Assembly (NCBI GenBank): GCA_016748015.1 | Contig: JAAOMT010000213.1 | Coordinates: forward strand, 276,136-340,135 | Length of the DNA: 64,000 bases | Direction: 5' to 3' | Source: Geosiphon pyriformis | Lineage: Eukaryota > Glomeromycota > Glomeromycetes > Archaeosporales > Geosiphonaceae | Shown here: piece by piece, positions 36,880-51,262 of the stretch | Position numbering within the stretch: the stretch's first letter is position 1 | Layout of the letters: each line of letters starts with the position of its first letter | Notes under the pieces: generated by a model | Database searches by the model: none | What the model was told of the DNA's origin: nothing | What the model saw: the letters and a program-made list of their open reading frames with translations, nothing else | Made by a program: the position numbers and the translations under genes

Positions 36880-39800
36880 ACACATTACATTTGAAAAAGC
36901 ATCATCAAAAACATACTCCAAAGACTGATATTAATGCAATCAATTATTGGAAAAATCTTTTATCACATTATGCTTTCTGGTCCAGCCTTTCATAATCATG
37001 TCAATTTTGGTCTTAACTAGGTCTGGTTCTAGAATCAGTTCATTCTTAACCACTAGATGATCCAAAACCATCTTTCAAAAAGGGTGCTCCAGCATGCTCC
37101 TGATTGTGCTATCTTTGTTGGTTGCAAAATTCTCCATTCGACTATCAATAGCTGACTTTATTTGCAATTCTTTAGCTCACAAAGACTCAGCAAGCTTGGA
37201 GACATGATATGACTTTCACACACTGAAAAGAGCTGAGTGCACACAATTAAAACCTGCACCAGAGTTCACAATTTCCTGCACAATTAAATTCTTAACATTG
37301 TTTAAAGAATTCCAGCATTCCATAAGAAGAGCAAATTTATCAATATCTTCCTCACGAAAAGCCTTAGCAATTTTTAAAACCAAAAGCTCCAGCTTATAAT
37401 ACTTAGAAGATTCCTTGGTAAAAACACTATTGTAACCTTTAAACCATTTTTTTCTGAATATTTTGTTAGCTGACAGCATCATAATTCTGGGAATTGTGTT
37501 TTACATCATGTTCAAGTTCAAGAATTGTGTAGAAGTAATAAAACCATCAAAGAGCATGGTGGTATTGGCTGCTATAACTTCTTTAAACTCACCCCATTTT
37601 GCATTGTCAGCATCTTTAAAATCAAACTTTCAGTGATCTTTATTTGCTTGCCTGTAAAGAGAATTCAACTAAGTGTCTAGCAAACTGCCCAGATCTACAG
37701 ACACAAAAACAGCTCAATGATCAGTGTCAAAGTAGTCACTAATATCCATAATATTATGATCAACTATCGCACTAACCAAATTTGATAAAACCAATACAAA
37801 ATCAATTGTTTTTTCTACACCCCTTGAATTTCTTTATGTGAGACTTTTCATGACCAAACTACCACCAAAGAATTGACCAGCCCCAAACTGACACACTTCT
37901 TAAAACTAACACTTTTTTTCAAACTGTCTTCATTGAAATTACCACCAAAGATGACAAAAAAAGATCTGTTAGCAGCTTTTGCAATAAAAGAGTTGATTTC
38001 CCCAGCCTGTAAAAACCAAGCTGCAGACAAAGCACCAGCATACAGTTCCAAGACAGACACAGAAAGTTTATTTTTGAAAAGCAATCTAATGGAAAAAAGC
38101 TGACTGGGCACCTCAAAAATCTTGCACACATGTTTTACCAAAAAAGAGTCCATGATGATCACAATACCAGCACCCAAATACTCAGAATCCAAACCAGAAG
38201 TAAATACACGGATACCTTCAAATTTGTCAGCAATCCATGGATGGACTTTATCCTTCAATTTAGTTTCAGTAAAGATCGAAATCAAGTTGTCCATATTTTT
38301 ATGCCAATAAATAACATCTTCTTGTTTGGCAGGAACATTGATGCCCTGAACATTACACGTAGCTATTTTTCAGATCAGACCACTTATTAAGATAAAGAGG
38401 ATAACAAAGAACCCAAACCGGCACACAAATGATCTAATTTCACCAAAACTGAATTAACAGAAGCCTCAAGAGCCACCAATTTAGATTCCAAACTGCCAAT
38501 CTTGGTTGTTAAAACTTTTGAACTACTCAGATCCAATGTTGAGACACTAAGAAAAGTGGAAGAGGTGGGTGAAAGTACCAACTCAGAATCATTCATGACT
38601 ATATCCAAAACCAAATCCTCTTTGGTAACAATCAAAGTAGCAGAGATTTTAGGGGGAGAATTAAAGCTTGCAGCACCAATTTCATGTTGTTGAGTTTACA
38701 CACAATACCAGAAATCTGGTCGGTTAACAGCTCTAAGGATCATTCCAAAGAGGCCAAATAAGCATTCAAAAACAAATTATCAATTAAAACAGGAGAAATA
38801 TCATTATTTAAACCTGAGGTGTCAGAAAAAGGGGAACCAAAACTAGAAGCAAAGCAAAGACCATTAGAAGAACCAGCAAATAAGACCATCTGGGCCCAAA
38901 ATTTACCAAAGGCAGCAGGGTGGAATATTGGAACATTTCTTTTTTCATATAACTTAGCCAACCGAAGACGATGTTCATTGAACACAACCTTTTTAAATGT
39001 TCTTGAAGACTTAAAGAAAGATGCAACAGGTGTATTACATTCCAAAACAGAATGACCAAACTTCTCATATTTTTCACACCAAACCAGATCCATCCTTGTC
39101 CAAGAAAGTTTAATACTGCCAAGAATCAGCTCTGTGCAAAAAGCAGATTCCAGATTATTATCAGATTTAAAACCAACTATAGCATAGCAAATCCTATTAC
39201 CAGTTTCCAGAAATCTGTTTATAATGCAAGTTTTTCCACCAGCTCTTTTCAGAAAAGTTCCAAGATTATGTGCTATTATTTTCACCAGCAAAGTAAACAA
39301 AAGCACTCTGAACTGATTTTTTGATGCCCAAGTTTCACAATTTTCTACTGCTTTGGCTATATGTACAGAATCTTTACCAATCAGAAATGACCACTTAGAG
39401 ACTAACAAATTAGCTTGGTCTAATTCAACAAACTCTATTACAGCTTTTTGCCACATCCCAATCAGTTGAATTTTGATCAACTTAATTTTCCCAAATTCAG
39501 ATACTGCAGTGATAATCATATCTTTAAGTGTGTTCATGGGAATTTTTTTAATTACCACAGCCTGATTTGAACAAATTTCTTGTCTTTTAAGATTATTGTT
39601 TACATTAATCTCTTTTTCTCTGGCCAATGATGTAGCCATTTTCATGCTTTTTTCTGAAGTAAATGTCGATCAAATAATCTCTTCAAATTTTGAGAAGGTA
39701 GTGGCCCTCCCAAAACCATTGACTGATGAAAAAATTTTTCTGATGAGTTGGGTTTTTGCTGTAGCAAATTTGCCATCCACCACCAAAAGATTAATATTTA

Positions 39801-40390
39801 AAGCAAAAGACTTCCTAATTGACACTTCCACTGGGACTTTGATGATCTTTAAATCAATTCACTTCTTGTCCAGAGAGATAGGCAAACGAAAAAGAAACAC
39901 AATTTCATCATCATCCATAGTAAAATCAGAAGAGCCAAGTGGAAAGCCAAACACTATATCAGTATTAATACATTTTGCCTTGGAAGTGGTTGCAGCTAAA
40001 CTCAGAAGAGACCCACCATTTATACCAGTCATGCCAACATCCTCATCATCACCAAACAGACTATCCACATTAGAATACACACTATTACCAGGCCCAAATT
40101 TACTCAAAAAGATAGCCTTCTTATCACCAGAGTGTTTAACATTCCCAAAAACCACTTTTTTCTTTTGAGCAAAAGAACCACTAACAGGACTATGGAAAGC
40201 ACCTTTGGGAGCCTTTTTTTTTGACATATTACTGCTTGAAGCAGTTTTTAAATCCACGACAAAAGGATTATTATTTAAAGAAATATTGAAGAAACTAACA
40301 AGAAAAAATAGAAAACTTCTTTTTCAGAAAATGCGCTTTTTGAGGATTTTTGGAAGTAAGAGAGAAAGAAGTTTTTTATCTTTTTAATTA
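36880..40390 (-). mobile_element. LINE-B, 5' half (ORF1, endonuclease, start of RT)
   Basis: Upstream part of LINE-B on the minus strand. The 5' end is near 40390, next to a (TAA)n tract. ORF1 runs from about 40227 to 38387; ORF2 follows with endonuclease (ATCNVQGINVPAKQEDVIYW, FTETKLKDK, GGNFNEDS) and the region leading to RT; it breaks at 36879 within the RT (coding VFDDAFSNVMC) where Gypsy-1 was inserted. Its ORF1 N terminus (SKKKAPKGAFHSP) differs from LINE-A/C, so LINE-B and LINE-D form a separate subfamily. Confidence 0.9.
38387..40227 (-). pseudogene. LINE-B ORF1 (gag-like, decayed)
   Basis: RRM-like core (AVVIKKIPMNTLKDMIITAV, FGKIKLIKIQLIGMWQKAV), CCHC knuckle region CEKYEKFGHSVLEC and a C-terminal heptad-like part (ESKLVALEASVNSVLVKL). 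Stops at 39856 (Trp in the family) and near 39670 (TGA for CGA) are single transitions. The stop TAA at 38387-38389 sits where LINE-A has TAATG; here the sequence is TAATA, so the ORF2 ATG has become ATA. Confidence 0.85.
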
Positions 40391-40407
40391 TTTAAAAAAT
40401 ATTAATA

Positions 40408-40460
<53 letters not shown>

Positions 40461-40490
40461 CATTTAATGAGTACAGCCCAGTCGAAAATA
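40391..40490 (-). repeat. (TAA)n tail and LINE 3'-end stub next to LINE-B
   Basis: A long ATT/TAA microsatellite (about 40406-40460) adjoins CATTTAATGAGTACAGCCCA (40462-40481) and GTCG, a diverged form of the LINE-A 3' block CATTTAACGAGTGTAACCCA. So a LINE 3' terminus with its TAA tail lies immediately upstream (element sense) of the LINE-B 5' end. Confidence 0.65.
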
Positions 40491-43359
<2,869 letters not shown>

Positions 43360-43831
43360 TGATTCTTGAATCCAGGCTATAAGGCCCATTCTTGTGCCAT
43401 CAACTGAATTCAACACGATAATTATTTTAACAATATTTTTACTTCAATGTCAAAAAAAATATTCACGCTGTCTCTCGAGCTCTCGATTTATGTTAAAAGA
43501 AACGCGGGATATCCAACTATTCTAGCTAATCCCAAGCATCTCAATTGAATGGAGTTTTTATCAAGAAAGCCCTGCCGATAATATTCTTGTCCAGAGATCT
43601 GAGTATGGTTCATTGATTCAATTTCGTCAAAATAATTGGAAAATCTTGCATAGGATTAAATACTTTGATCAATATTTCCATTCCGTCCTGACCATTTCAA
43701 CTGATTCGTCTAAATAAAAGCATTTAGCTATTGAATTTTGAACATTACAATTTACAATCTTAAAATCTAAAAAAGATTTAGCTGCCGTATACATTTGTAT
43801 TTCAAAATAATCATTGCTAAATCTATATCCT
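43360..43831. other. Convergent 3' spacer
   Basis: 470 bp between the stops of the glutamyl-tRNA synthetase and eL34 genes. Only short ORFs without conserved motifs. Confidence 0.5.
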
Positions 43832-44435
43832 TTACTTTTTGCCCCCAGGTTTGGTCTGTGCTTTGAGGATTTTTTTGACCATTTTTTGTTCTTCAATTAG
43901 AAAAGCCCGAACAATACTGGAGTATTTAAATGATGAATGTTAATTGGAATTTTATTCAAAATGAAATCAACATTTCTGAACATACCGATCTCGAACACAT
44001 CCCGCACAACGACTACCACCATAAGCTCTTGAAACACTTTTTTGACGTTTTGAGATTTGAGCATATTGACGTGGACGAAGAGCCGCAATCTGTATAATTT
44101 TTAATTAGTGGGGATTTAGATCTCATGTATTTTAACACAGAAACATTTTTGAAAATGATTCGAATGACTATTTAAATAAATTTAAGGGATCTTCTGCATA
44201 CTCCCGAAAGCCTCGTGGCACAGTCACCGCAACGCGGACCTCTAGCTGGCTTCTTTTCATAAAGCCAAGTGAGTTTGCCACCTGTTTATCGTTAAAAAAC
44301 AAGAGGCTTTATTACTTTAGGAATGAAAATGGTTAAGTTTTTTCCACGACACTTACCAGGAGTCTTGATAGCCCTAACCCGGTTAGAACGGGTATTATAG
44401 CTCAACCGTCGTCTATATGTCAATCGTTGAGCCAT
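43832..44435 (-). CDS. RPL34: 60S ribosomal protein L34 (eL34)
   Basis: Exons 44435-44357, 44281-44202, 44089-43986 and 43916-43832 close in frame to 115 residues (human 117). Family marks: [20 protein letters not shown] at the start, [19 protein letters not shown] (CxxC), [33 protein letters not shown] (second CxxC) and [16 protein letters not shown], ending at a Lys/Gly-rich tail. The four Cys form the expected zinc site. The last exon has a run of seven A; read correctly it stops at 43832. Another frame runs on to 43669, but it does not continue the ribosomal sequence. Confidence 0.95.
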
Positions 44436-44534
44436 TGCAATATAGTTATTTTTTCAAGTAATTTAAAGGATAGATGTGGAAAAAGAAAGGAAAATTTTTA
44501 GAATCCGGCATTCGTGATTGGTTTTATTCCAGAA

Positions 44535-44723
44535 ATGACAGCTTCGGAGGGTCCTGTCACCTGGTATCACGATTCTAAAAATAAATCTAAGATGGGGCTA
44601 GCAGGATATTTAGTTCTAATGCCAGCTTTTACATTTTGGTTAAGTTTCAAGCTCGCAAAATTTTCCTTTCAAGCCTCTCCGTCAAAAAGTCAATATGCTT
44701 ATGAACCGACTTTTACCCCTTAA
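44535..44723 (+). CDS. Small single-pass membrane protein, unknown
   Basis: 62-residue frame from ATG at 44535 (MTASEGPVTWYHD) to TAA. It has a short polar N terminus, one hydrophobic segment (GLAGYLVLMPAFTFWLSFKL, about residues 22-41) and a Ser/Tyr/Pro-rich end (SQYAYEPTFTP). I do not recognise it. It lies head-to-head with eL34 (99 bp between ATGs) and about 80 bp upstream of SDHC, a setting in which small mitochondrial or ER membrane subunits are common; that is only a hint. An upstream exon cannot be excluded, since ATG 44473 opens another frame. Composition is less AT-rich than the spacers, in favour of a real gene. Confidence 0.5.
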   Translation: MTASEGPVTWYHDSKNKSKMGLAGYLVLMPAFTFWLSFKLAKFSFQASPSKSQYAYEPTFTP

Positions 44724-44800
44724 AGTTCTCCGACAAAGTAACTTTATACACTCAATTTCTTTGGTTTGAGATTTTTACAACTCTAATCAATTTTGAACAT

Positions 44801-45632
44801 ATGTTCAGATGTTTTATCCCAAGCTCTGTCCAAAAATGGACCAGTTATCACTCTATTAGTCAGGTATATTATCAACTTTTTTCCAAGGAGAGCTGTGTTT
44901 GGATTCCACGAAAAGTTTTTACACTTTCAAAAGAAAATTCCGTTATAAATTCTAAATTCGTTCAATTCAAATATTTAATTTACTCTGACTAAATATTTCC
45001 ATTAATTATGCTGGCTTGGTCAGAAAGAAAACCATTTCCTCCACCATGGGAATTATTCCTGACGAACACCAAAAATTACTTAATGCACAACGTGGCGCCC
45101 GTCCCCTGAGCCCATGGAATATATATAAACCACAACTCACATCTATATTATCATTAGGACATCGTGTAACTGGCGCTGGATTGGCTACCAGTAAGTCTTT
45201 TTCAGAAGGATTTGCTTTGTAAATAAAAACTTTACTTATACCTTTGTAAATAAATTATATATCAGTTCTCTATGCCAGCGCCCTTGCCTATACTACCGGT
45301 CCTTTATTCGGTTTTTCCTGGGATACCGATACCGTTGTGGCTGCGATAACCACGCTCCCGCCTGGGGCCAAATTTGCGGGCAAATTTACTCTGGGATTTG
45401 CAGCTTCATATCACACTTTCAACGGGATTAGACATCTGGTACATGACTTAATCCAAATATTTGATATTACGTGAACCAAGTTATTTGATTATATTAACCC
45501 AATTAACTTGCTTTATTCACCGAACAGATTTGGGACACTGGCCTAAGTTTAACCATCAAAGGTGTCTACACAACCGGCTGGACTGTTTTGACTCTTTCAA
45601 CTATTTCTAGTCTTTATTTGGCCCTACTTTAA
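44801..45632 (+). CDS. SDHC: Succinate dehydrogenase cytochrome b subunit (complex II, SDHC/SDH3)
   Basis: Membrane anchor of mitochondrial complex II, which binds heme b and ubiquinone with SDHD and passes electrons from the iron-sulfur subunit. Exons 44801-44863, 45028-45190, 45266-45438, 45528-45632 close in frame to 167 residues. Seen: presequence-like start (MFRCFIPSSVQKWTSYHSIS), the quinone-site stretch RPLSPWNIYKPQLTSILSLG and HRVTGAGLA, membrane segment ASALAYTTGPLFGF, and the heme-site helix FAASYHTFNGIRHLIWDTGL with His ligand, then a last helix (GWTVLTLSTISSLYLALL). Exon 1 and 2 are joined in phase by an AAAG acceptor at 45027; a nearby CAG acceptor (45023) would break phase, so this junction is less sure. 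Confidence 0.93.
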
Positions 45633-45771
45633 ATTAAATTATTCTTGGTTTGTTAAGAATATTAATTATAGACCAATGAGAAATCAATAGATTAGAAAAA
45701 ATATTGTAAGGGTGATAATCAATTAGACAAGGTAGAGTGATGAAATTCTACAAAGGATATGTAAATAAATG

Positions 45772-47801
45772 CTAAGTTTTGACACACGCCCAAAAAGCAC
45801 TCTCGTACACGTATTTCAACATTCCATTGGGATTCGATGTGTAACTTGTTTGAATCATCGATTCCTTCTAACAAAGACATGAGCCAGAAAATTTAATGTA
45901 AAATCTGATAAAAAACCTGTACAAATCCTCCAAATACTTACCAAAAACTCAAACCCTATCTTTTTGATCACTTGCTTGACCTGATCTAAACTTAGCTCGA
46001 TCGACATCTCATTGGGCATATTTTCGTAATGATATAATAGCGGACCTAGGGAAAAAATATTCACAAGAAAATTTACATATTCTCAAAGTTTTGAAATCTC
46101 ATGAAGGGGAGGAATAGAGGACGATAAAAAACGTTATAGAAAGAGTTCTTGATGAAACAGAGTAATATATTATTTTTTTTCATACCAATATTTATCCATA
46201 AGCCTCCAGGCTTGAGAATACGATGAAAAATCTCAATATACTCCAATATATTCTTGGCCGTATCTATAAAGAAACAGGTTATCACACAATCCCATTTCCC
46301 TTGGAGAAAAATACAAATGGAACTTATTATTTAGATGAGAATTTACAAGAAAATAATGAGTTCCAATCTTACCAATTTGATCAACTTCACCATATACTTC
46401 CACAAAATCCCCAGCCACCATTGAAAAATCTGACGTTGAAGGTAAGTCACTAGGTAACACGTCAGGAATATAAATTGGTCGAAGTTGATCTTCAGAAGAC
46501 TGAATATTGGAAAAGGAATGAATATAAGGGTATATCTCATATTGATGAATGCGTTCTACTCTGCAAAATTCAAACGTTTAGAATATAAGGGAATAAGTTC
46601 ATTACTCAGGAATTCCAATTTGGCGGATGATCTAATGAATAAAGTTATTTAACGAACCTATTTAAGATGAAGTGCGAGGCCAAAAGCTAAAGGTGAAAGC
46701 AATGACCCAGTTGGAAAATCAATGTTTTACTTCGTTTCAAAAGCGTTGATAGGAATAATTTTCTCACCATATAGAATGAAAATTCATTTCCTAAAAAGAT
46801 AACAATCTTTAAAGTTTGATTAATCCATCAATAATAAAAATAAATAATCTTGAAAAATATCTACCTTGGCAGCTATAACCTGTTTTAAATATATTATTAG
46901 TAAATACATTATTTAGTGATCTTGTCTTGAGAGGACAATAAATTCAGAAGATAGTACCTTTTTTTGCAATATCAAAAGCTAATCGACCAAGTCCAGCTCC
47001 TGGAACCAAGACACGGATGAATGATCTGAAATAATGAGTCTTCATAAATATGACTAAAGAATATCAAATTCATTCAGGTTTGACTCTTGAATTTGGACAT
47101 CATTTATCAAAATACCTCTCTGGCTCTGAAATATCTTTATAAAATTCATCGAGGCTCTCGATTAGAGGCTGATAGGTAGTATCACGCTCTATTCGGCCCT
47201 GTGTTTAAGATTTTTAAATAGTTTAAAATGCTAAAATTGAAAATAATTAATTCTGAGATCTAGTCTTACTTCTATTGCCCAGTCTCTGACAAATTGTTTG
47301 ATGGTACTGCGTAATTTATCCATATCAAAATCTGTTATTTGTGAAAGGGCTCCATCATTATTATCATCTCCATAAAGCAATTCGGAATTTTCCTGTGTCG
47401 ATATAGAAAAAAATAAATTTTATAAATTATAAATTTAAGATTTGACGCGTTCTACATACATTGTCTTCTTTTTCCACAAATAACCGACCATCAGCTAAGA
47501 TTGTCTTCAAAATGGTATAATTTGTCGAAATCGCTTGATCTATTTTGTTTATCTTTTCCAAATAATCAATCAAAAGAATTTTATGGTGTTCAGGAAGAGC
47601 GTAATAATCAATCCGGCGACGATTATTGGAAGAAAATGCGTATGATTTATATAATGCGAAGGTCCTGAGAACTTTTTGAAAGTGCTTAGAAATTCACAGT
47701 TAGTCGAAGAAAATCAACAAACATAGCAAGAATCAATTATACAGTACCAAATCTTCTTCCTTTACTTGTTCCTTGTCAGAAGTGGACTCAGTCAGAAACA
47801 T
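45772..47801 (-). CDS. CARNMT1: Carnosine N-methyltransferase-like (N2227 family)
   Basis: S-adenosylmethionine-dependent enzyme; in animals it methylates carnosine to anserine, and the fungal relatives are presumed to act on a His-containing dipeptide or protein. Twelve exons close in frame to 373 residues: 47801-47748, 47684-47460, 47392-47270, 47198-47116, 47025-46958, 46879-46865, 46790-46768, 46686-46658, 46560-46373, 46299-46186, 46045-45942, 45867-45772. Marks: [36 protein letters not shown]-binding [77 protein letters not shown] and MSIELS. Exons 6-8 are only 15, 23 and 29 nt; each is needed to give the conserved [17 protein letters not shown] stretch. Confidence 0.93.
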
Positions 47802-48719
47802 TATAACTGTTGCAAACCTCAATAAGGGCTATCAAGGAAAATAGCGTATTTTGCAGTCAAAAATTATTGATATTCTAGAGAATCACGTGATAATTTGTCA
47901 CCTGCATCACATGAATAATGCTGAACATTTATCATTATTAAGTATTTTGTTAAAAACCAAAAATTTCGAAAATAAATTTTTTTTTATTTTTAATTAATTT
48001 GACTTTAATATAATTTAAACATTAAACATTAAAATATGCTTTATTATATACTTTTTTTTGGCAATCAACAAAGTTTTGCATTATTTAAATATAAAATTAT
48101 AAATATTTTAATTAATTTTAATTTTTTAATTTTTTATTTAAAATTCTATATTATAATAAAAAAAAGATTTTTCTTATTAATCTTTTAACTATAAAAAGAA
48201 CAAAAAAACTAAAAAAAATATTCTAATATTTTTTCCTAGTTTTTTTTAAGCTATTTTTTTCAATATGTTTTTGTTTATAAAATAAAAATTTTTGCTGTTA
48301 ATATAATTAAAAAAAATAAAAAAGAATTTATTATAATATTAAAAAATATATTTTTAAGTATATTTTTAGTAAAACAAACAAAAAAGCCAAGAAATTTAAT
48401 AAAGTTTTTAAATTTAAGTTTTAAAACAGTAAATTTGGTAGTTTTTATACTAATATTAATAAAATATTAAATATTAAAAAACATAAAAAAATGCTATTAA
48501 AAAACTAGTTTTATTAAACAAAAAATATAAATATTTTTAAAATTATGAATATAATTTTTTAAAATACTTATATTAAGTTTTTTTTATTAAAAAAACCTAT
48601 TAAGTAATTTAATTTTAATATTATAAGTAATAATTATTTTTTTATTTTTTTATTTTTTAAATAAAAAAAAAGTCTTATTTTTGTGTTAATAAAATTAAGT
48701 TTAAGTTAGTAAAATTTTC

Positions 48720-48752
<33 letters not shown>

Positions 48753-49020
48753 AATAAGATTTAATTATTATTTAATATAATATAATATCTAAATATTTTA
48801 AATTAAATACAATTTATGTGTTTTTTATATATAATTAATTATTTAAGTCAAAATACTAATTAAACTAAATTAAAAAAAGCTGAAAAAAACTTAATTTATA
48901 AACTTTAACAATAAAATTATTTAAATTTTAATTATTAAAAATAATCTAGTTTTTTTAATATTATATTTAATATACATATTTATTAAATATTTAATAATTA
49001 AATTACTTAAAAAAAACTTA
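47802..49020. other. Very AT-rich spacer
   Basis: About 1.2 kb, mostly A/T from 47935 on, no coding frame. A (TTA)n tract of about nine units lies at 48722-48750. The promoter of the CARNMT1-like gene must be in the first 100-150 bases. Confidence 0.6.
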
Positions 49021-49056
49021 CTCTAGATAGCGATTGGGCCACACTCGTTAAATCGA
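49021..49056 (+). repeat. LINE 3'-end stub upstream of LINE-C
   Basis: TAGATAGCGATTGGGCCACA (49026-49045) then CTCGTTAAAT matches the 3' block of LINE-A (TAGATAGCGATTGGGTTACA then CTCGTTAAAT, element sense). It is followed by A-rich sequence and, 120 bp on, by the 5' end of LINE-C in the same orientation. Confidence 0.75.
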
Positions 49057-49218
49057 AATAAAAAAAAATAAAAAAACTTCAATAATACTTAAATTTTTAT
49101 TATTTATATTATTTAGTTTTAAGACAAGTTTTTAAATAAATTAGTTAAAATTCTTAATAATATACTTTAGGAAAAAACTTTTTTTTTCTTGTTGATCCCC
49201 TAACCATGATAAAAGCAT

Positions 49219-51244
49219 TTGTATTGCCGAAGATTTAGCTTTTCTTTTTCTTTTTCTCCCTTGTTACCTGGAATTATTTCTTCTGACATAACCAATTTTG
49301 TTGTAATGAAACCAGTAGGCTTTTCTGCTAATGGTTCTGGTTCTGGTTCAACTGGATTGGAATTTCAGTCTGTTGCTAAAAAGAAAGCACATGTTGAAAG
49401 TGTCTATACGCAAGACCCCTCATACAAAAAATCAAAAAAACCTGATATTACTGGCATTATAGTGGATTTGTTGGCTGGACCTCTTTCTAGCCATGTTTTG
49501 CAAACAGACTGTAATAAATACAAGGTGTCTTAGGACAGTAAGATGGAAAGTAAGAATACCAGTATTAATAAGGTGTCTGACATTAAGAACATGGGCAACA
49601 TGGTAGCTGAAAAGACAAGTTACATAGACTCTAATGCTTCTAAAACTGATAATATGATAGATGATACAACTTCTAAGAAAATGCAAACAAAAACCTACAT
49701 GTTGGGACAGCCACCAAAAAAACCATCTTTTAAAAACTTGAGTGATGATGATGCTGAGTTGGTACTTTTTGATTCTAAATTTGCTGGATCTAATTGGCTA
49801 TCATTAACCAAATCACATGCTTTGAAGAGACATAGCTTTGAACCAGTTAAATCTTTTGTATTGAACATGGATTTGGCTGCTGTGTCTGGAATAACTAATA
49901 ATGATAAATTAATTTCTGTTAAAAATTTTTTTTATAAAATTGATGGTTTTGGGAGGCTTCCACTCCCTTAAAGTTTCCTGGGATCATTAGATCTTCCTTT
50001 ACATTTGAATTGAGTCTAAAGAAGACTAGAAAATTGGCAATCTATAAAAAAATTGTGGTAAATGATGATGTTAGACAGATAAACAAACACACGAATTGGA
50101 AAGTGATAGTCAAGGAAATTCCAGTCAATCTTCTCAAATTGGCTGTGGAGTCAGTTTTTTCCAAGTTTGATAAGGTGGTTTCTATTAGAATGTAATTGAT
50201 TGGGCTTTGGCAGAAGATTTTGGTTGAGTTTAAGTCAGCAGATATTGCCAGTTTGGTTACATCTAAATGGTCAGTTTTCATGAAAAAAGATTTGGTGCAT
50301 GTGGTTTTAGTAGTAGATGATAAAGTTTCATGGATATTAAGAGACCAGTATCAAGCTTTGCTTTACACTCTTCCTGTTGGTACTACTGCTCATGATTTGT
50401 CAGGTTTATTGAAATCATATGGTAAAAAAACTTGTTTTATTAGTCACAATCCGAATTCATATGTTTGTGACAGATGTGCAGTGGTTTGTTTTGAGAATGA
50501 GGCATCCAAATTGGCTGCTATTGGTTTTGTTCTAGTTTATAAGGATGTAAATTTGCACTGGACTGGTCTTTTTCTGGCTTGTTGCACCAAGTATAAACAA
50601 TTGGGTCATATCTCTACAGTGTGTTCATTGGGTGGAAATTCTGGTGTTCATGGTAAACAGGTGGTAACCCCTCAGGATCAGGTCCATTTGGCCAACATAT
50701 ATAAGAAAAAACAGATGCCAATTGTTCATTCAGCTTCTTTCAATGGAAAAACTTGGGCACAGATTGCTAGCAGTTCTCTTTTTTATGTGGTTTCATTGGG
50801 TTTTTTTGGTACTGGTTCATTTTCAAGTGCTAAACCTGTCTTGTTAGTTTCTAACTCCCTTGGTGATTCCTGTTTGGTTGATCAATTGGTTTCTTTAGAA
50901 TGCTCATTGGAGCTTTTGATGGACCAGGTTTTAGCTATTATAAAAAAATTGAGCTTTGTGGAATTGGTGCCTTTGGCATTCAAATCTCATGTCTCTCCTC
51001 CAGTTGTCCTTGTGCCTGTAGTGTTTAATTTGAACTCAGAAATGGCTCTAAATAATACATTGGTGTCTCCTCCTCCCTCACTTTCAGTTGTTGTTACAGA
51101 CTCAGTTGCTGATCTCAGTTCAAATAGTTCTAGAGTTTTGACTACTAAGGTGGGTGGATTAGAATCCAAAATAGTGGCTTTAGAGATGTCAGTTAAATCT
51201 GTTTTGGAAAGATTGGATCATTTGTGCTCTGGTTTGAGATAGTT
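49219..51244 (+). pseudogene. LINE-C ORF1 (gag-like, frameshifted)
   Basis: Two blocks. 49219-49971 is the N-terminal part (SANGSGSGSTG, KMQTKTYMLGQPPKKPSF, LSDDDAELVLFDSKF, RHSFEPVKSFVLNMDLAAVS). After a one-base loss at about 49955-49970 (KIDGFGG lost), 50010-51244 follows with the RRM-like core (WKVIVKEIPVNLLKLAVESV), CCHC region (CCTKYKQLGHISTVC) and SKIVALEMSVKSVLERL. Stops at 49533 and 50193 are further damage. Confidence 0.85.
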
Positions 51245-51262
51245 TACTTTTTTTTTTCTCCA

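Noticed and set aside
43669-43896. C-terminal extension of eL34 by about 60 residues
   Set aside because: It is in another frame. With the seven-A run read correctly the ribosomal frame ends at 43832 with the normal family length.
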